From DASYAE01 sp036501535 (GTDB lineage: Bacteria; Actinomycetota; Actinomycetes; Streptomycetales; Catenulisporaceae), in contig DASYAE010000031.1 in the NCBI GenBank assembly GCA_036501535.1, positions 1-55,416 on the forward strand: a DNA stretch of 55,416 nucleotides, in the 5' to 3' direction. Of the stretch, positions 17,497 through 25,935 are shown one piece after another. The stretch's first letter is position 1. The number at the start of each line of letters is the position of its first letter. The position numbers and the translations under genes are program-made. The notes under the pieces were generated by a model. It ran no database searches, was not told the origin of the DNA, and saw only the letters and a program-made list of their open reading frames with translations.

Positions 17497-18324
17497 TTAG
17501 GATGCCGCCGTTGTGCGGCGGTGCGCGCGGGCCGAAGCGTATAGGCACACCGCGGCGGCTGTGGAGAGATTCAGGCTTTCGGCACGGCCGTGGATGGGGA
17601 TGCGCACAGTGGCATCTGCCAGCTCACGAACGGCGCGCGGAAGGCCCCACGCCTCGTTGCCGAAGATCCAACAGGTCGGCCCGGCCAGGGAGCCGGCGTC
17701 GGCCTCGTCGTCGAGGTCGGCCGGCCCGGAGCCGTCCGCGGCGAGAATCCGCAGGCCCGCCGCGCGGCACGCGGCCACGGCGTCCTCGATGGCCGCGCCG
17801 GTGGCGAGAGGCAGGTGGAACAGCGACCCGGCGGTGGCGCGCACGGTCTTCGGGTTGTACACGTCCACGGATTCACCGGTGAGCACGACCGCGTCGGCCC
17901 CGGCTGCATCGGCGCACCTGATGACCGTGCCGGCGTTACCGGGGTCGCGGACGTGAGCAAGGAGTGCGACCAGGCGCGTGCCGGGCGCCACCGCGCGCCC
18001 GATCGGCACGTCGAGGAAGCGGCAGACGGCGACCATGCCCTGGGGGTGCACGGTGTCGCCAAGCGAAGCGACCACCTCGTCGGTGGTGGGCAGAACCGTG
18101 ACGCCGCCGCGCCGGGCGGTCTCGACGATCTCCGGGTGGCGTTCCGCGACCGCCTCGGTGACGTAGAGCTCGGCGACGCCGTCCGCGCGGGCGAGCGCTT
18201 CGCGCACCGCCTGCGGCCCCTCGGCCAGGAACAGCCCGCGCTTGGCCCGGAACGACCGCGTGGCGAGCCTCCGTGCCGCCACCACCCGCTCCGCGCGGAC
18301 GGAGGTGATCACAGGGCTCGCCAC
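17497..18324 (-). CDS. SpoU/TrmH-family RNA 2'-O-methyltransferase
   Basis: A SAM-dependent RNA ribose methyltransferase of 275 aa. The N-terminal substrate-binding domain (RSFRAKRGLFLAEGPQAVREAL) precedes the SPOUT trefoil-knot domain. That domain shows DPGNAGTVIRCADAAGADAVVLTG, IFGNEAWGLP and the knot motif SLNLSTAAAVCLYA. The GTG start at 18322-18324 lies 47 bp after the rplT stop. This fits the common actinobacterial arrangement infC-rpmI-rplT-rRNA methyltransferase. The exact target nucleotide cannot be read from the sequence. Confidence 0.92.
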   Translation of the reverse strand: MASPVITSVRAERVVAARRLATRSFRAKRGLFLAEGPQAVREALARADGVAELYVTEAVAERHPEIVETARRGGVTVLPTTDEVVASLGDTVHPQGMVAVCRFLDVPIGRAVAPGTRLVALLAHVRDPGNAGTVIRCADAAGADAVVLTGESVDVYNPKTVRATAGSLFHLPLATGAAIEDAVAACRAAGLRILAADGSGPADLDDEADAGSLAGPTCWIFGNEAWGLPRAVRELADATVRIPIHGRAESLNLSTAAAVCLYASARAHRRTTAAS

Positions 18325-18371
18325 GTCGGGACGCGCCGTCGAGCGGGCCGCGGGGCGGCCCTGGATGCGGC

Positions 18372-18758
18372 TCAGGCCGCGGCCTTCGGGGCGTTCAGGT
18401 CGGCCGGCAGCGCCTTCTGCGCCACCTCGACCAGCGCGGTGAACGCGCCGGCGTCGTTGACCGCCAGGTCGGCCAGGATCTTGCGGTCCACCTCGACGCC
18501 GGCGGCCTTCAGGCCCTGGACGAAGCGGTTGTAGGTGATGCCGTTGGCGCGGGCTGCGGCGTTGATCCGCTGGATCCACAGCCGGCGGAAGTCGCCCTTG
18601 CGGCGCTTGCGGTCCCGGTACGCGTACACCAGGGAGTGTGTGACCTGCTCCTTGGCCTTGCGGTACAGCCGCGAGCGCTGGCCGCGGTAGCCGCTGGCCT
18701 GCTCGAGGATCGCGCGGCGCTTCTTCTGGGCGTTGACCGCCCGCTTCACGCGTGCCAT
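18372..18758 (-). CDS. rplT: 50S ribosomal protein L20
   Basis: A 128-aa large-subunit assembly protein binding 23S rRNA. It begins MARVKRAVNAQKKRRAILEQASGYRGQRSRLYRKAKEQ, the standard L20 opening, and keeps WIQRINAAARANGITYNRF. It carries the slightly long Ala-rich C-terminus common in actinobacteria. It follows rpmI in the infC-rpmI-rplT operon and is probably controlled with it. Confidence 0.98.
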   Translation of the reverse strand: MARVKRAVNAQKKRRAILEQASGYRGQRSRLYRKAKEQVTHSLVYAYRDRKRRKGDFRRLWIQRINAAARANGITYNRFVQGLKAAGVEVDRKILADLAVNDAGAFTALVEVAQKALPADLNAPKAAA

Positions 18759-18862
18759 GTCGTTCTCAGCTCCTTGCGCGGTGCCGCGCGGCGTCGCAGT
18801 GCCGCCGCAGTCCGCTGGTCGTCAGTCGATTGGTCCGGTCGGTCGTCGTGCACGGGCGCGGC

Positions 18863-19057
18863 TCACTCGCCGAGCATCCGCTTGACCTTCTTCACGTCGG
18901 CCTGCGAGACCACGACCTCGCCGGTCACCCGACGGGTGTAGGTGGACGGCTTGTTCTCGAGCTTGTGGCGCTTGCCGGTCTGGCCGCGCATGACCTTGCC
19001 GGTTCCGGTGAGGCGGAAGCGCTTGCCAGCGCCGCTGTGCGTCTTGTTCTTCGGCAT
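18863..19057 (-). CDS. rpmI: 50S ribosomal protein L35
   Basis: A 64-aa ribosomal protein. MPKNKTHSGAGKRFRLTGTGK is the family start, so the ATG at 19055-19057 is used rather than an in-frame GTG-type start 30 bp upstream. The rest is rich in Lys/Arg, as expected. It lies between infC and rplT. Confidence 0.98.
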   Translation of the reverse strand: MPKNKTHSGAGKRFRLTGTGKVMRGQTGKRHKLENKPSTYTRRVTGEVVVSQADVKKVKRMLGE

Positions 19058-19189
19058 GGCAGCCGTTCTCCTCGGTTCGTCTCTCATCGGTGCGCACCGG
19101 CGGCTCCCGCCGCGCGGTGCGCATGACTCGCGGTTATCGGGCTTTCCGCGGCCCTTGTCAGCGCCTACCGGCTCGGCTGTGCGCTGGTG

Positions 19190-19849
19190 CTACTGGGCTC
19201 CATCGGGCGCAGCCAACTCGGCGGCCGCCTTGTCGTCTTCCACCGGAGCCTCGGCATCACGATCGCGCTGGCGGCCGGTGCCGTCGGCCTCCGCCTTCGC
19301 CGCCTTGGCGGCGCGCGCCTCAGCCATCGCCTCGACCTTCTTCTTGCGCGGACCGAGCACCATGATCATGTTGCGCCCGTCCTGCTTGGGCGCGAACTCG
19401 ACGAAGCCGAGCTCGTCCACGTCGGCGGCCAGCCGGTCCAGCAGGCGCCGGCCGAGCTCGGGCCGGGACTGCTCGCGGCCGCGGAACATGATCGTGATCT
19501 TGACCTTGTCCCCGGCATTGAGGAACCGGACGACGTGGCCCTTCTTGGTCTCGTAGTCGTGCGGGTCGATCTTCGGCCGCAGCTTCATCTCTTTGATGAT
19601 CGTGTGCGCCTGGTTCTTGCGCGCCTCGCGGGCCTTCATCGCGGACTCGTACTTGAACTTGCCGTAGTCCATGAGCTTGGCCACGGGCGGCCGGCCGGTG
19701 GGCACGATCTCGACCAGGTCGAGGTCGGCCTCCTGGGCAAGGCGCAGCGCGTCCTGGATCGCCACGATCCCCACCTGCTGGCCGTCGGGGCCGACAAGGC
19801 GTACTTCGGGCACGCGGATCCGGTCGTTGATGCGGGGTTCGGCGCTGAT
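19190..19849 (-). CDS. infC: translation initiation factor IF-3, apparent ATC start
   Basis: IF3 prevents premature 50S joining and checks the start codon. The conserved product runs ISAEPRINDRIRVPEVRLVG to the C-domain GREQSRPELG and DGRNMIMVLGPRKKK, with an Ala/Glu-rich tail. The family begins at this ISAEP segment. No ATG/GTG/TTG is there, but ATC at 19849-19847 sits 4 bp after a perfect AGGAGG (19859-19854). This parallels the unusual AUU start of E. coli infC, where IF3 represses itself. The frame stays open further upstream through a terminator hairpin, so a longer protein is unlikely. Length 219 aa. Confidence 0.93.
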   Translation of the reverse strand: MSAEPRINDRIRVPEVRLVGPDGQQVGIVAIQDALRLAQEADLDLVEIVPTGRPPVAKLMDYGKFKYESAMKAREARKNQAHTIIKEMKLRPKIDPHDYETKKGHVVRFLNAGDKVKITIMFRGREQSRPELGRRLLDRLAADVDELGFVEFAPKQDGRNMIMVLGPRKKKVEAMAEARAAKAAKAEADGTGRQRDRDAEAPVEDDKAAAELAAPDGAQ

Positions 19850-20014
19850 GGGTCCTCCTGTGTTGATGCTGGCGCGGCGGGCGGTCGGGCCGGACGCCGG
19901 GAGTCGACGGCTTCCGCCGCACGGTCCCCACGCGCTCGTCGCGTGACGGTGTCGGGGAGCCCGCACCGCCGGAACCTCCGCGGGAACGGCGGGACGAACC
20001 CCGTCTCGGCAAGC

Positions 20015-20046
20015 AAAAAAGCTCCGCATGTATTCCATGCAGAGCT
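20015..20046 (-). terminator. intrinsic terminator in the infC leader (candidate attenuator)
   Basis: On the minus strand AGCTCTGCATG (20046-20036) pairs with CATGCGGAGCT (20030-20020) in an 11-bp stem with one T-G pair. The loop is GAATA, and a run of T follows. It is the clearest intrinsic terminator in the window. It lies about 170 bp upstream of infC, and the next gene to the right is divergent, so it must act inside infC's own leader. It may attenuate the infC-rpmI-rplT operon. Confidence 0.75.
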
Positions 20047-20103
20047 CCACCAACCGGGACGCCGCCTGCGAACAGGAGCGTCGCGCTTCCTTGCAGCGGG
20101 CGG

Positions 20104-20135
20104 CCTAGACTTCGCCGCGCCGACTGTTGTCAGTC
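20104..20135 (-). promoter_or_regulatory. possible infC operon promoter
   Basis: On the minus strand CTGACA is followed after about 20 bp by TAGGCC, a weak match to actinobacterial vegetative promoters. If used, transcription would start shortly before the leader terminator. The spacing is longer than ideal, so this is tentative. Confidence 0.3.
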
Positions 20136-20327
20136 GCGCCCGGGACCGTACCCGTCGGCCCTGTGGTCGATCGGGTGGGAGGTGGGCCCTCCACTTGCGA
20201 GCCGTCAGCACACCACTACGCGTACCGGCGACTGGTCGCTGAGGGAAACCTTACCACGGCGCCGCCTCCCGGTCCGGATGCCGCCGCTGCACGCCCTGCG
20301 AAGGTCGACGCGTGCGAGTATGGTCGG

Positions 20328-20693
20328 ATGATCGACGACCCGGGGCCCGGCTTCGCGGCCCCCTCGGAGCAGGACCTCGCCGACGTGTCCGCCATCGAGG
20401 TCATCGTGACACTCGCGGTGCACCTCATGACCGCCGCCGCCGTGCAGCTCGGCCTCGGCGATCCCGGTGCGGACGGCGAGGTCCAGCCGGCCGACCTGGA
20501 CGAAGCGCGCCTGCTGATCACGGCCCTGGCGGGCCTGGTGACCGCCGTGGCGCCGGAGATCGGCTCGCAGCACGCTGCGCCGCTGCATGAGGGACTGCGC
20601 ACCCTGCAGCTCGCGTTCCGTCAGGCGTCTGCGGTACCTGATCCGCCCGGCGAAGCTCCGGGAGAGAAGCTCACCGGACCCGTGCTGCCTTAG
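20328..20693 (+). CDS. DUF1844 family protein
   Basis: A 121-aa acidic helical protein: VSAIEVIVTLAVHLMTAAAVQLGL followed by LDEARLLITALAGLVTAVAPEIG. It matches the actinobacterial DUF1844 proteins usually found beside infC. The function is unknown. The ATG at 20328 is chosen because family members begin shortly before the conserved helix. Upstream in-frame sequence is Pro/Ala-rich and non-conserved. It is transcribed divergently from infC. Confidence 0.8.
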   Translation: MIDDPGPGFAAPSEQDLADVSAIEVIVTLAVHLMTAAAVQLGLGDPGADGEVQPADLDEARLLITALAGLVTAVAPEIGSQHAAPLHEGLRTLQLAFRQASAVPDPPGEAPGEKLTGPVLP

Positions 20694-20876
20694 CCGCACA
20701 CAGACATAGTCGGACGTCTCCGGCTCAGAATCCGCACACACGATCCGGCCGACCCCGGATGACCCCCGGGTAGTCGCTCAGACGAAGTGTCGTTTCGCGA
20801 TCTGTCATCTGCGCAATGCGCTGTTCCCATTCGGCAGCTTATTCGGCAGCGTCAGCGAGCGAGGTCCGGGGGCGCG

Positions 20877-21653
20877 TCACTCGGCCGGCTGCGGCGGCGG
20901 CGGCGGAGCAGCGACGATGGACAGGCCATCGCCGAGCCGGTCACGCAGCAGCGGGTCGGCCGCCACCGCCTCGGCCACCTCGCGCAGCGGCCCGGCCAGC
21001 CCGGAGGGATCGACGCCGGGGGCGAACCCGAGCTCGAGCACCGCCCCGTCGGCGAAGGCGCCGACCCGGGCCGACTCGATCGCCTCGGCGACCTGCGGCA
21101 CCGAGCGCAGCGCGGCGGTCAGCGCCGCGGTGACCTCGGGGTCCTCGTTCGGCGGGGCGGGCACCCGGCCGTCGGCGAAGGCCCGCAGCGCCGCGCCGCC
21201 GATCTCGAACTGCCCGGGGCTGCCGAGATCGAGCAGCAGCACGTCGGCCTCCTCCTGGAGCGCCGCGGCGGCCGCCTTCTCCAGCCGGACCGGGACCGGC
21301 CGGGCGGCCGGGAACCCGGCGCCGGAGGCCCAGGCGGTGAGCCTGGCGGTCGAGGTGAACACCGGCACCGCCTTGGCCCCGTCCCCGGCGACCAGGGTGA
21401 CCAGCGCCATCTCGCTGTCCTTGTCCCGGCGCAGGGCGACCCCCGCCTCGTTGCTGCCGGCCTGCTCACTCTCGCCGAGCAAGGCGACGACCGGGGCGAG
21501 CACCCGGATCCCGGCCAGGCTCGGGTAGAGGGCGTATTTGTCCAGCTCGCCGCGGCGGAACGCGCGCATGGCCGTCTCGAGGCCGGCGTCGGCGGCCCCG
21601 TCGTCGTGCTCGAAGCCGTTCGACTCCAGGATGCGCTTGTGAGGGTCGGTCAT
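20877..21653 (-). CDS. SseB family protein
   Basis: A 258-aa protein with two SseB-like repeats. The N-terminal one has FRRGELDKYALYPSLAGIRVLAPVVALLGE and MALVTLVAGDGAKAVPVFTS. The C-terminal part has ALRSVPQVAEAIESARVGAFADGAVLELGF. SseB_N proteins are poorly understood; some relate to type III or type VII secretion contexts. The start lies 9 bp after the mycosin stop, so it belongs to the operon with the mycosin and the proline-rich membrane protein. The tail is poly-Pro. Confidence 0.8.
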   Translation of the reverse strand: MTDPHKRILESNGFEHDDGAADAGLETAMRAFRRGELDKYALYPSLAGIRVLAPVVALLGESEQAGSNEAGVALRRDKDSEMALVTLVAGDGAKAVPVFTSTARLTAWASGAGFPAARPVPVRLEKAAAAALQEEADVLLLDLGSPGQFEIGGAALRAFADGRVPAPPNEDPEVTAALTAALRSVPQVAEAIESARVGAFADGAVLELGFAPGVDPSGLAGPLREVAEAVAADPLLRDRLGDGLSIVAAPPPPPQPAE

Positions 21654-21662
21654 CGGGCGAGC

Positions 21663-23147
21663 CTAGCCGTCCAGGGGCGGAAAACCGTCCGGGGGCGTGG
21701 GGTTTTCCGGTGCTGGCGGTGTGGTGGGTTCGTAGGGTGCAGGCTGCGGCGCCGGTGCCATGGGCGGGGCGGGTGGCGGTTGGGCGAAGGGGCCGTATTG
21801 AGGCGGCATCATCGGTTGATCGGGATGTTCAGGCTGCATGGGCTGCATGGGCTGCATGAACTGGATAGCCGCCGTGGGGTCTGTGGGCAGCGCCTCGGTG
21901 GCTGCCGCCGATGCGGGGACCGGGCCGCGGCGCATCGAGCGCATGAACACGAATAGGCCGATCGCGAGCAGCAGCACGCCGCCGGAGATCGCGCGCATGA
22001 GGGGGCTCAGCGAGGCGGACTGCTCGGACACCACCTCGGTCGGCCCGTAGCCGAAGTAGCCGCTCGCCGGGCCGGGCCCGGCCGCCGGGGCCTCGTCGGC
22101 GCCCTTCATGCCCGCCGCGGCGTGCAGCGCGGCGACCGGGTCGATGACGCCGTAGCCGATCTGGTCGTCGTGGCCGCCGGCCGGCTTGTCGGTCGCCGTC
22201 TGCTCGATCAGGTCGCGCACCTGGGCCGGGCTCAGGGACGGGTTCTCCGACCGGATCAGCGCGACCAGGCCGGCGGTGTAGGCGGTCGCCTGGCTCGTCC
22301 CGTCGCCGACGAGGTACTCGTCGTCCGAGTCGGCCGCGTCGCAGGGCACGTTCACGCCCGGCGCGGCCACGTCGACGTCCCAGCCCGAGCTGGAGAAGCC
22401 GGCGTGGTCGCCGGCGGAGTCGACCGCGCTGACGGTGATCACGCCGCGCTCGCCGCCGGGATAGGAGATGGGGTTGCCGTTCTGGCCGTCGTTGCCCGCC
22501 GCGACGACGACCACGATGTTGTGCGCGAGCGCGTTGTGGATCGCGTCGGAGACCTCGGAGGAGTCGGAGTCCGGGCCTCCGGTGCCGCCCAGCGACATGG
22601 AGATCACCTGCGCGCCGTGGCCGACGGCGTAATTTATCCCGTCCGCCAGCGAGTTCTGGTCGGTGAGCGGGTCGTTGATGTCGGGCGCGTCGTCGTCCCG
22701 GATCACCCGGACGGACAGGATGTGCGCGCCGGGGGCGACGCCGAGCGTGCCGTCGGCGTCGTCCGCGCCGCGGCCGTGCCCGGCGATGATCGAGGCCATG
22801 CAGGTCCCATGCTCGCCCCAGCCCGTTTCGCCTGGCTGCTCGACGCCGCCGGCGTAGTCGGGGCCGGTGGTGACCTGGCCGCTCAGGTCCGCGCGCGATT
22901 GCATGACGCCGGTGTCGAGCAGGCCGACGGTGATGCCTGAGCCTGTTGAGATGTTCTGTGCGTCCGTCAGATCCAGGAAGGAGACGGGCCATTCGGCATC
23001 GCGTTGGGTGTCGGCCTGTGCCGGGGCTGCGATCGTCAGGGTGAATGTCGCGGCGGCGGCGGTCGAAGCGAGCACGGCGGCGGTCACCCGGACGGCGCCG
23101 CGGCGCCGGGACCGGAGCCGGGCGCGCGGGCGGGGGCTGCGGGTCAC
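21663..23147 (-). CDS. mycosin-like subtilisin (S8) protease, membrane-anchored
   Basis: A 494-aa secreted serine protease resembling type VII secretion mycosins. An Arg-rich signal peptide ends near APAQA (residue ~45). The catalytic triad is Asp78 (LLDTGV), His113 (GEHGTCMASIIAG) and Ser285 (GDGTSQATAYTAG), with oxyanion Asn219 (AAGND). A transmembrane segment near residues 375-395 (GGVLLLAIGLFVFM) is followed by a Pro/Met/Gln-rich cytoplasmic tail, including MQP repeats. The GTG start overlaps the upstream gene's TAG by one base. No EccB/C/D/E genes are nearby, so it is an orphan mycosin. Confidence 0.88.
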   Translation of the reverse strand: MTRSPRPRARLRSRRRGAVRVTAAVLASTAAAATFTLTIAAPAQADTQRDAEWPVSFLDLTDAQNISTGSGITVGLLDTGVMQSRADLSGQVTTGPDYAGGVEQPGETGWGEHGTCMASIIAGHGRGADDADGTLGVAPGAHILSVRVIRDDDAPDINDPLTDQNSLADGINYAVGHGAQVISMSLGGTGGPDSDSSEVSDAIHNALAHNIVVVVAAGNDGQNGNPISYPGGERGVITVSAVDSAGDHAGFSSSGWDVDVAAPGVNVPCDAADSDDEYLVGDGTSQATAYTAGLVALIRSENPSLSPAQVRDLIEQTATDKPAGGHDDQIGYGVIDPVAALHAAAGMKGADEAPAAGPGPASGYFGYGPTEVVSEQSASLSPLMRAISGGVLLLAIGLFVFMRSMRRGPVPASAAATEALPTDPTAAIQFMQPMQPMQPEHPDQPMMPPQYGPFAQPPPAPPMAPAPQPAPYEPTTPPAPENPTPPDGFPPLDG

Positions 23148-24454
23148 TAGTCCTCGCCCCGCTTCTGCTCTTCGGTCATGATCAGGTCCTCGACCGAGAT
23201 GGGCAGCTGGCCGGCGGTCTGCACCGGGGGCGAGGACTGCTGCAGGTCCGAAGCGCTCTGCGCGGCGAACGTGGAGGCGTCGGGACCGGTCCGGTCGTCG
23301 GTGAAACCGGTGACCGTGTAGACGAGGTAGGTGCCGTCCGTGGTGGTCTGCGAGCCCCAGGCGATCCGCTGCGGGTCGCCGAACCCGGAGGCGATCGTGT
23401 TCGGCGCGGCGTACGTGCTCGGCATCATCGCGTAGTTGACCGCATTCTGTGTGCCCGACCAGGAGCTGGCGACTTGGAGGCGCGTGGCGTTGCTGCCGGT
23501 GAGGACGACGATGCCCACGGTCGCGGTGACTGTCTGCGTCTGGTCGATATAGGTGGCCTGGATATCGCGGGTGCACTTGGCCGGCGATAGCGCGGTGATG
23601 AAGGCCGCAGGCAGCGCGGCGCAGCTTTCGTCGGCGTCGAGCCCGACACGGCTGTAATTCAGCCCGCCGTTGTCGCTGAGGCTGGTGGGCAGCAGGGTGC
23701 TGGCAGGGACGGTGCGCCAGAGCGCGCGGCGCCCGTCATCCGTCGCCGCAGCGCCCTTGCTGGGCTTGCCGCCTTCCGCCGCAGTGGCCGAGCGCGCGAT
23801 GTCGAGGCCGCCGGCCGTCGCCAGGACCGCCAAGGTGAGCGTGACGCTCCCGATGACCACGGCGCGGCGGGATCTCGGTCCCTTGGGCGGCTTCGGGGGC
23901 GGCGCCGGGACCAGGGGATACGGGGGTGGTCCGTATAATGGATATGCCGGATAGGGGTAGTTCGGTTGCTGATTCGGCTGGAAGCCTGCGTATTGCGCCG
24001 CGTGCGGCATAGGCATCGCGGGCGGTGCATAGGACGGACCGGGCTGGAATCCGTGCGGTGGGAAGCCTTGTGGCGGATAGCCCTGTGGCGGGAATCCGGG
24101 CGGCGCGACCTGGCCTGGGGGCGCCGGTGGCACGGTTGGCGATGGGGCGGGCTGCGGAGCGGCAGGCTGCGGCCAGCTCTGGAGCGGCATGGTGCGCTCG
24201 GGCACGACGGCCTGCGGGTCGGCGAGGCGGATCTGCTGAATCTGCTGCGTCGGCGGCGGCAACGGCTCGCTCGACGCGGCGCGGTCCATCGGATCAGGCT
24301 GCGCGGGCGCCGGGGGCCCTGGCATGTCAGCAGCCTCATATTGACTCGGCGCCGCCGGCCAGGGCGCGGGCCGGTCGCCGTGCCGGTGCCGCCCGGTCTC
24401 GGCCGGGCCGGCCGCCGCGGTCTCTGGTGGCTCCACCTGCCGCTGCTCCCCCAC
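23147..24454 (-). CDS. proline-rich single-pass membrane protein
   Basis: About 435 aa. Residues 1-200 are a low-complexity cytosolic region with PPQGYPPQGFPPHGF-like repeats. One transmembrane helix follows (AVVIGSVTLTLAVLATAGGL). The extracytoplasmic domain of ~220 aa (two Cys: ESCAALP, AKCTRD) has no family I recognise. The stop overlaps the mycosin start, so the pair is coupled and may form a surface complex. The start is uncertain: GTG at 24452-24454 is used here, and ATG at 24324-24326 is an alternative. Confidence 0.7.
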   Translation of the reverse strand: MGEQRQVEPPETAAAGPAETGRHRHGDRPAPWPAAPSQYEAADMPGPPAPAQPDPMDRAASSEPLPPPTQQIQQIRLADPQAVVPERTMPLQSWPQPAAPQPAPSPTVPPAPPGQVAPPGFPPQGYPPQGFPPHGFQPGPSYAPPAMPMPHAAQYAGFQPNQQPNYPYPAYPLYGPPPYPLVPAPPPKPPKGPRSRRAVVIGSVTLTLAVLATAGGLDIARSATAAEGGKPSKGAAATDDGRRALWRTVPASTLLPTSLSDNGGLNYSRVGLDADESCAALPAAFITALSPAKCTRDIQATYIDQTQTVTATVGIVVLTGSNATRLQVASSWSGTQNAVNYAMMPSTYAAPNTIASGFGDPQRIAWGSQTTTDGTYLVYTVTGFTDDRTGPDASTFAAQSASDLQQSSPPVQTAGQLPISVEDLIMTEEQKRGED

Positions 24455-24677
24455 GTCTCGAAGCGCTCGCCTTGCCGTGCTGGTCAGGCGCGGCTCGGTT
24501 GAAGAGTAGTCCACCGCGGGAAACCGTGCAGCGGACCCCGGCGGCGAGCGCCGGACCCGACCAGAAGGCTGCTTTACCTGCGCCGTACCTAATCCATGAC
24601 GCCGGGTCACCAGGTCGAGACCTATCCGGGACCGAATCGGTCTGGCAGCGTGCGCCGGGGTGTGTAAGGGTCGATGC

Positions 24678-25871
24678 GTGAACGACCTGGACCGCCTGAA
24701 CCACGCGACTGCGCACCTCGATCCGCCGTTCGCCGCGGTGGACATCGCCGCTTACCGTGCGAACGCCGTCCGGATGGCCGAGCGGGCGGGGGGAACCCGG
24801 ATCCGGGTCGCCTCGAAGTCGGTGCGCAGCCGGGACCTGCTGCGCGAAGTGCTGGCGCTGGACGGCTTCGCCGGCGTTCTCGCGTTCACGCTGCCCGAGG
24901 CGTTGTGGCTGGCCGACTCGGGCTTCGACGACATCGTGGTGGCGTATCCGACCGCCGACCGCGGGGCGCTGCGCCGCCTGGCCGCCGATCCAGCCGCGGC
25001 CAGCGCGGTCACCGTGATGGTCGATTCGGTGGAGCAGCTCGATCTGATCGAGAAGACCGTCGCCCAGGTGGCCGATCCGGCGCCGCTGCGAGTGTGCGTC
25101 GACATCGACACGTCGTGGCGGCCGGCAGGAGGCCGGGTGCGCATCGGGGCGCGGCGCTCGCCGCTGCACTCCCCCGCCGCCGTGGCTGCGGTGGCGCGCG
25201 AGGTTGCGGACCGCGAGGGCTTCCGGCTGGTCGGCCTGATGGCGTACGAAGCGCAGATCGCGGGGGTCGGCGATGATCCGCCCGGACGACCGGGCCGGGC
25301 TGCGGCCGTCCGGGCGATGCAGCGGGCGAGCGCGGCGGAACTGGCCGAACGGCGGGCCGCGATCGTCGCCGCGGTCAAGGAGATCGCGCAGCTCGAGTTT
25401 GTCAACGGCGGCGGGACCGGGTCGCTGGAGCGCACCGCGGCCGAGGAGGCGGTGACCGAGATCGGCGCCGGCTCAGGGCTGTTCCTGCCGCGCCTGTTCG
25501 ACGGATATCGCACGGTCGGCGGCCGGCCTGCGGCGCTGTTCGCGCTGCCGGTGGTGCGGCGCCCGGGCCCCGGCGTCGTCACTGTGCTCGGCGGCGGCTA
25601 CATCGCGTCCGGGCCGATCGGGAAGGACCGGCTGCCGCAGGTCTACCTGCCACAGGGGCTCAAGTACGACAAGCAGGAGATGGCCGGCGAAGTGCAGACC
25701 CCGCTGCTGGGCTCGGCCGCGGACAAGCTGGCGGTGGGCGACCGGGTGTGGTTCCGGCACGCGAAGGCCGGCGAGCTGTGCGAGCGCTTCGCCGAGTTGC
25801 ACCTGATCGAAGGTGAGGCGGTCGTCTCCACGGTGCTGACCTACCGCGGCGAGGGCCACACGTTCCTGTGA
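24678..25871 (+). CDS. DSD1-like PLP enzyme (amino acid deaminase/aldolase family, alanine-racemase fold)
   Basis: A 397-aa PLP enzyme. The N-terminal TIM barrel has the PLP lysine in RVASKSVRSR (residue ~45). DVCVDIDTSWRPAGG-like and EFVNGGGTGSLE segments follow, then a C-terminal beta domain of the D-serine dehydratase type. Related enzymes act on D-threonine, D-serine or hydroxyamino acids; the substrate here is not determinable. TAAGGG at 24665-24670 ends 7 bp before the GTG start, suggesting a leaderless mRNA. It is divergent from the membrane protein gene. Confidence 0.82.
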   Translation: MNDLDRLNHATAHLDPPFAAVDIAAYRANAVRMAERAGGTRIRVASKSVRSRDLLREVLALDGFAGVLAFTLPEALWLADSGFDDIVVAYPTADRGALRRLAADPAAASAVTVMVDSVEQLDLIEKTVAQVADPAPLRVCVDIDTSWRPAGGRVRIGARRSPLHSPAAVAAVAREVADREGFRLVGLMAYEAQIAGVGDDPPGRPGRAAAVRAMQRASAAELAERRAAIVAAVKEIAQLEFVNGGGTGSLERTAAEEAVTEIGAGSGLFLPRLFDGYRTVGGRPAALFALPVVRRPGPGVVTVLGGGYIASGPIGKDRLPQVYLPQGLKYDKQEMAGEVQTPLLGSAADKLAVGDRVWFRHAKAGELCERFAELHLIEGEAVVSTVLTYRGEGHTFL

Positions 25872-25935
25872 CGGGGCCGAGCGTGGCTTCGGCTGACTGA
25901 GGCGCGTTCGGTGATCGATGTGGCAGGCTTGTCCG

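Noticed and set aside
19850..20053. Extended infC starting MVELCMEYMRSFFACRDG
   Set aside because: The open frame runs through a strong intrinsic terminator, and the residues are not conserved in IF3; the perfect ribosome binding site points to the inner ATC.
23147..23576. In-frame N-terminal extension of the mycosin
   Set aside because: The extension lies entirely inside the coupled proline-rich protein gene, whereas the GTG at 23147 gives a proper signal peptide and a one-base overlap.
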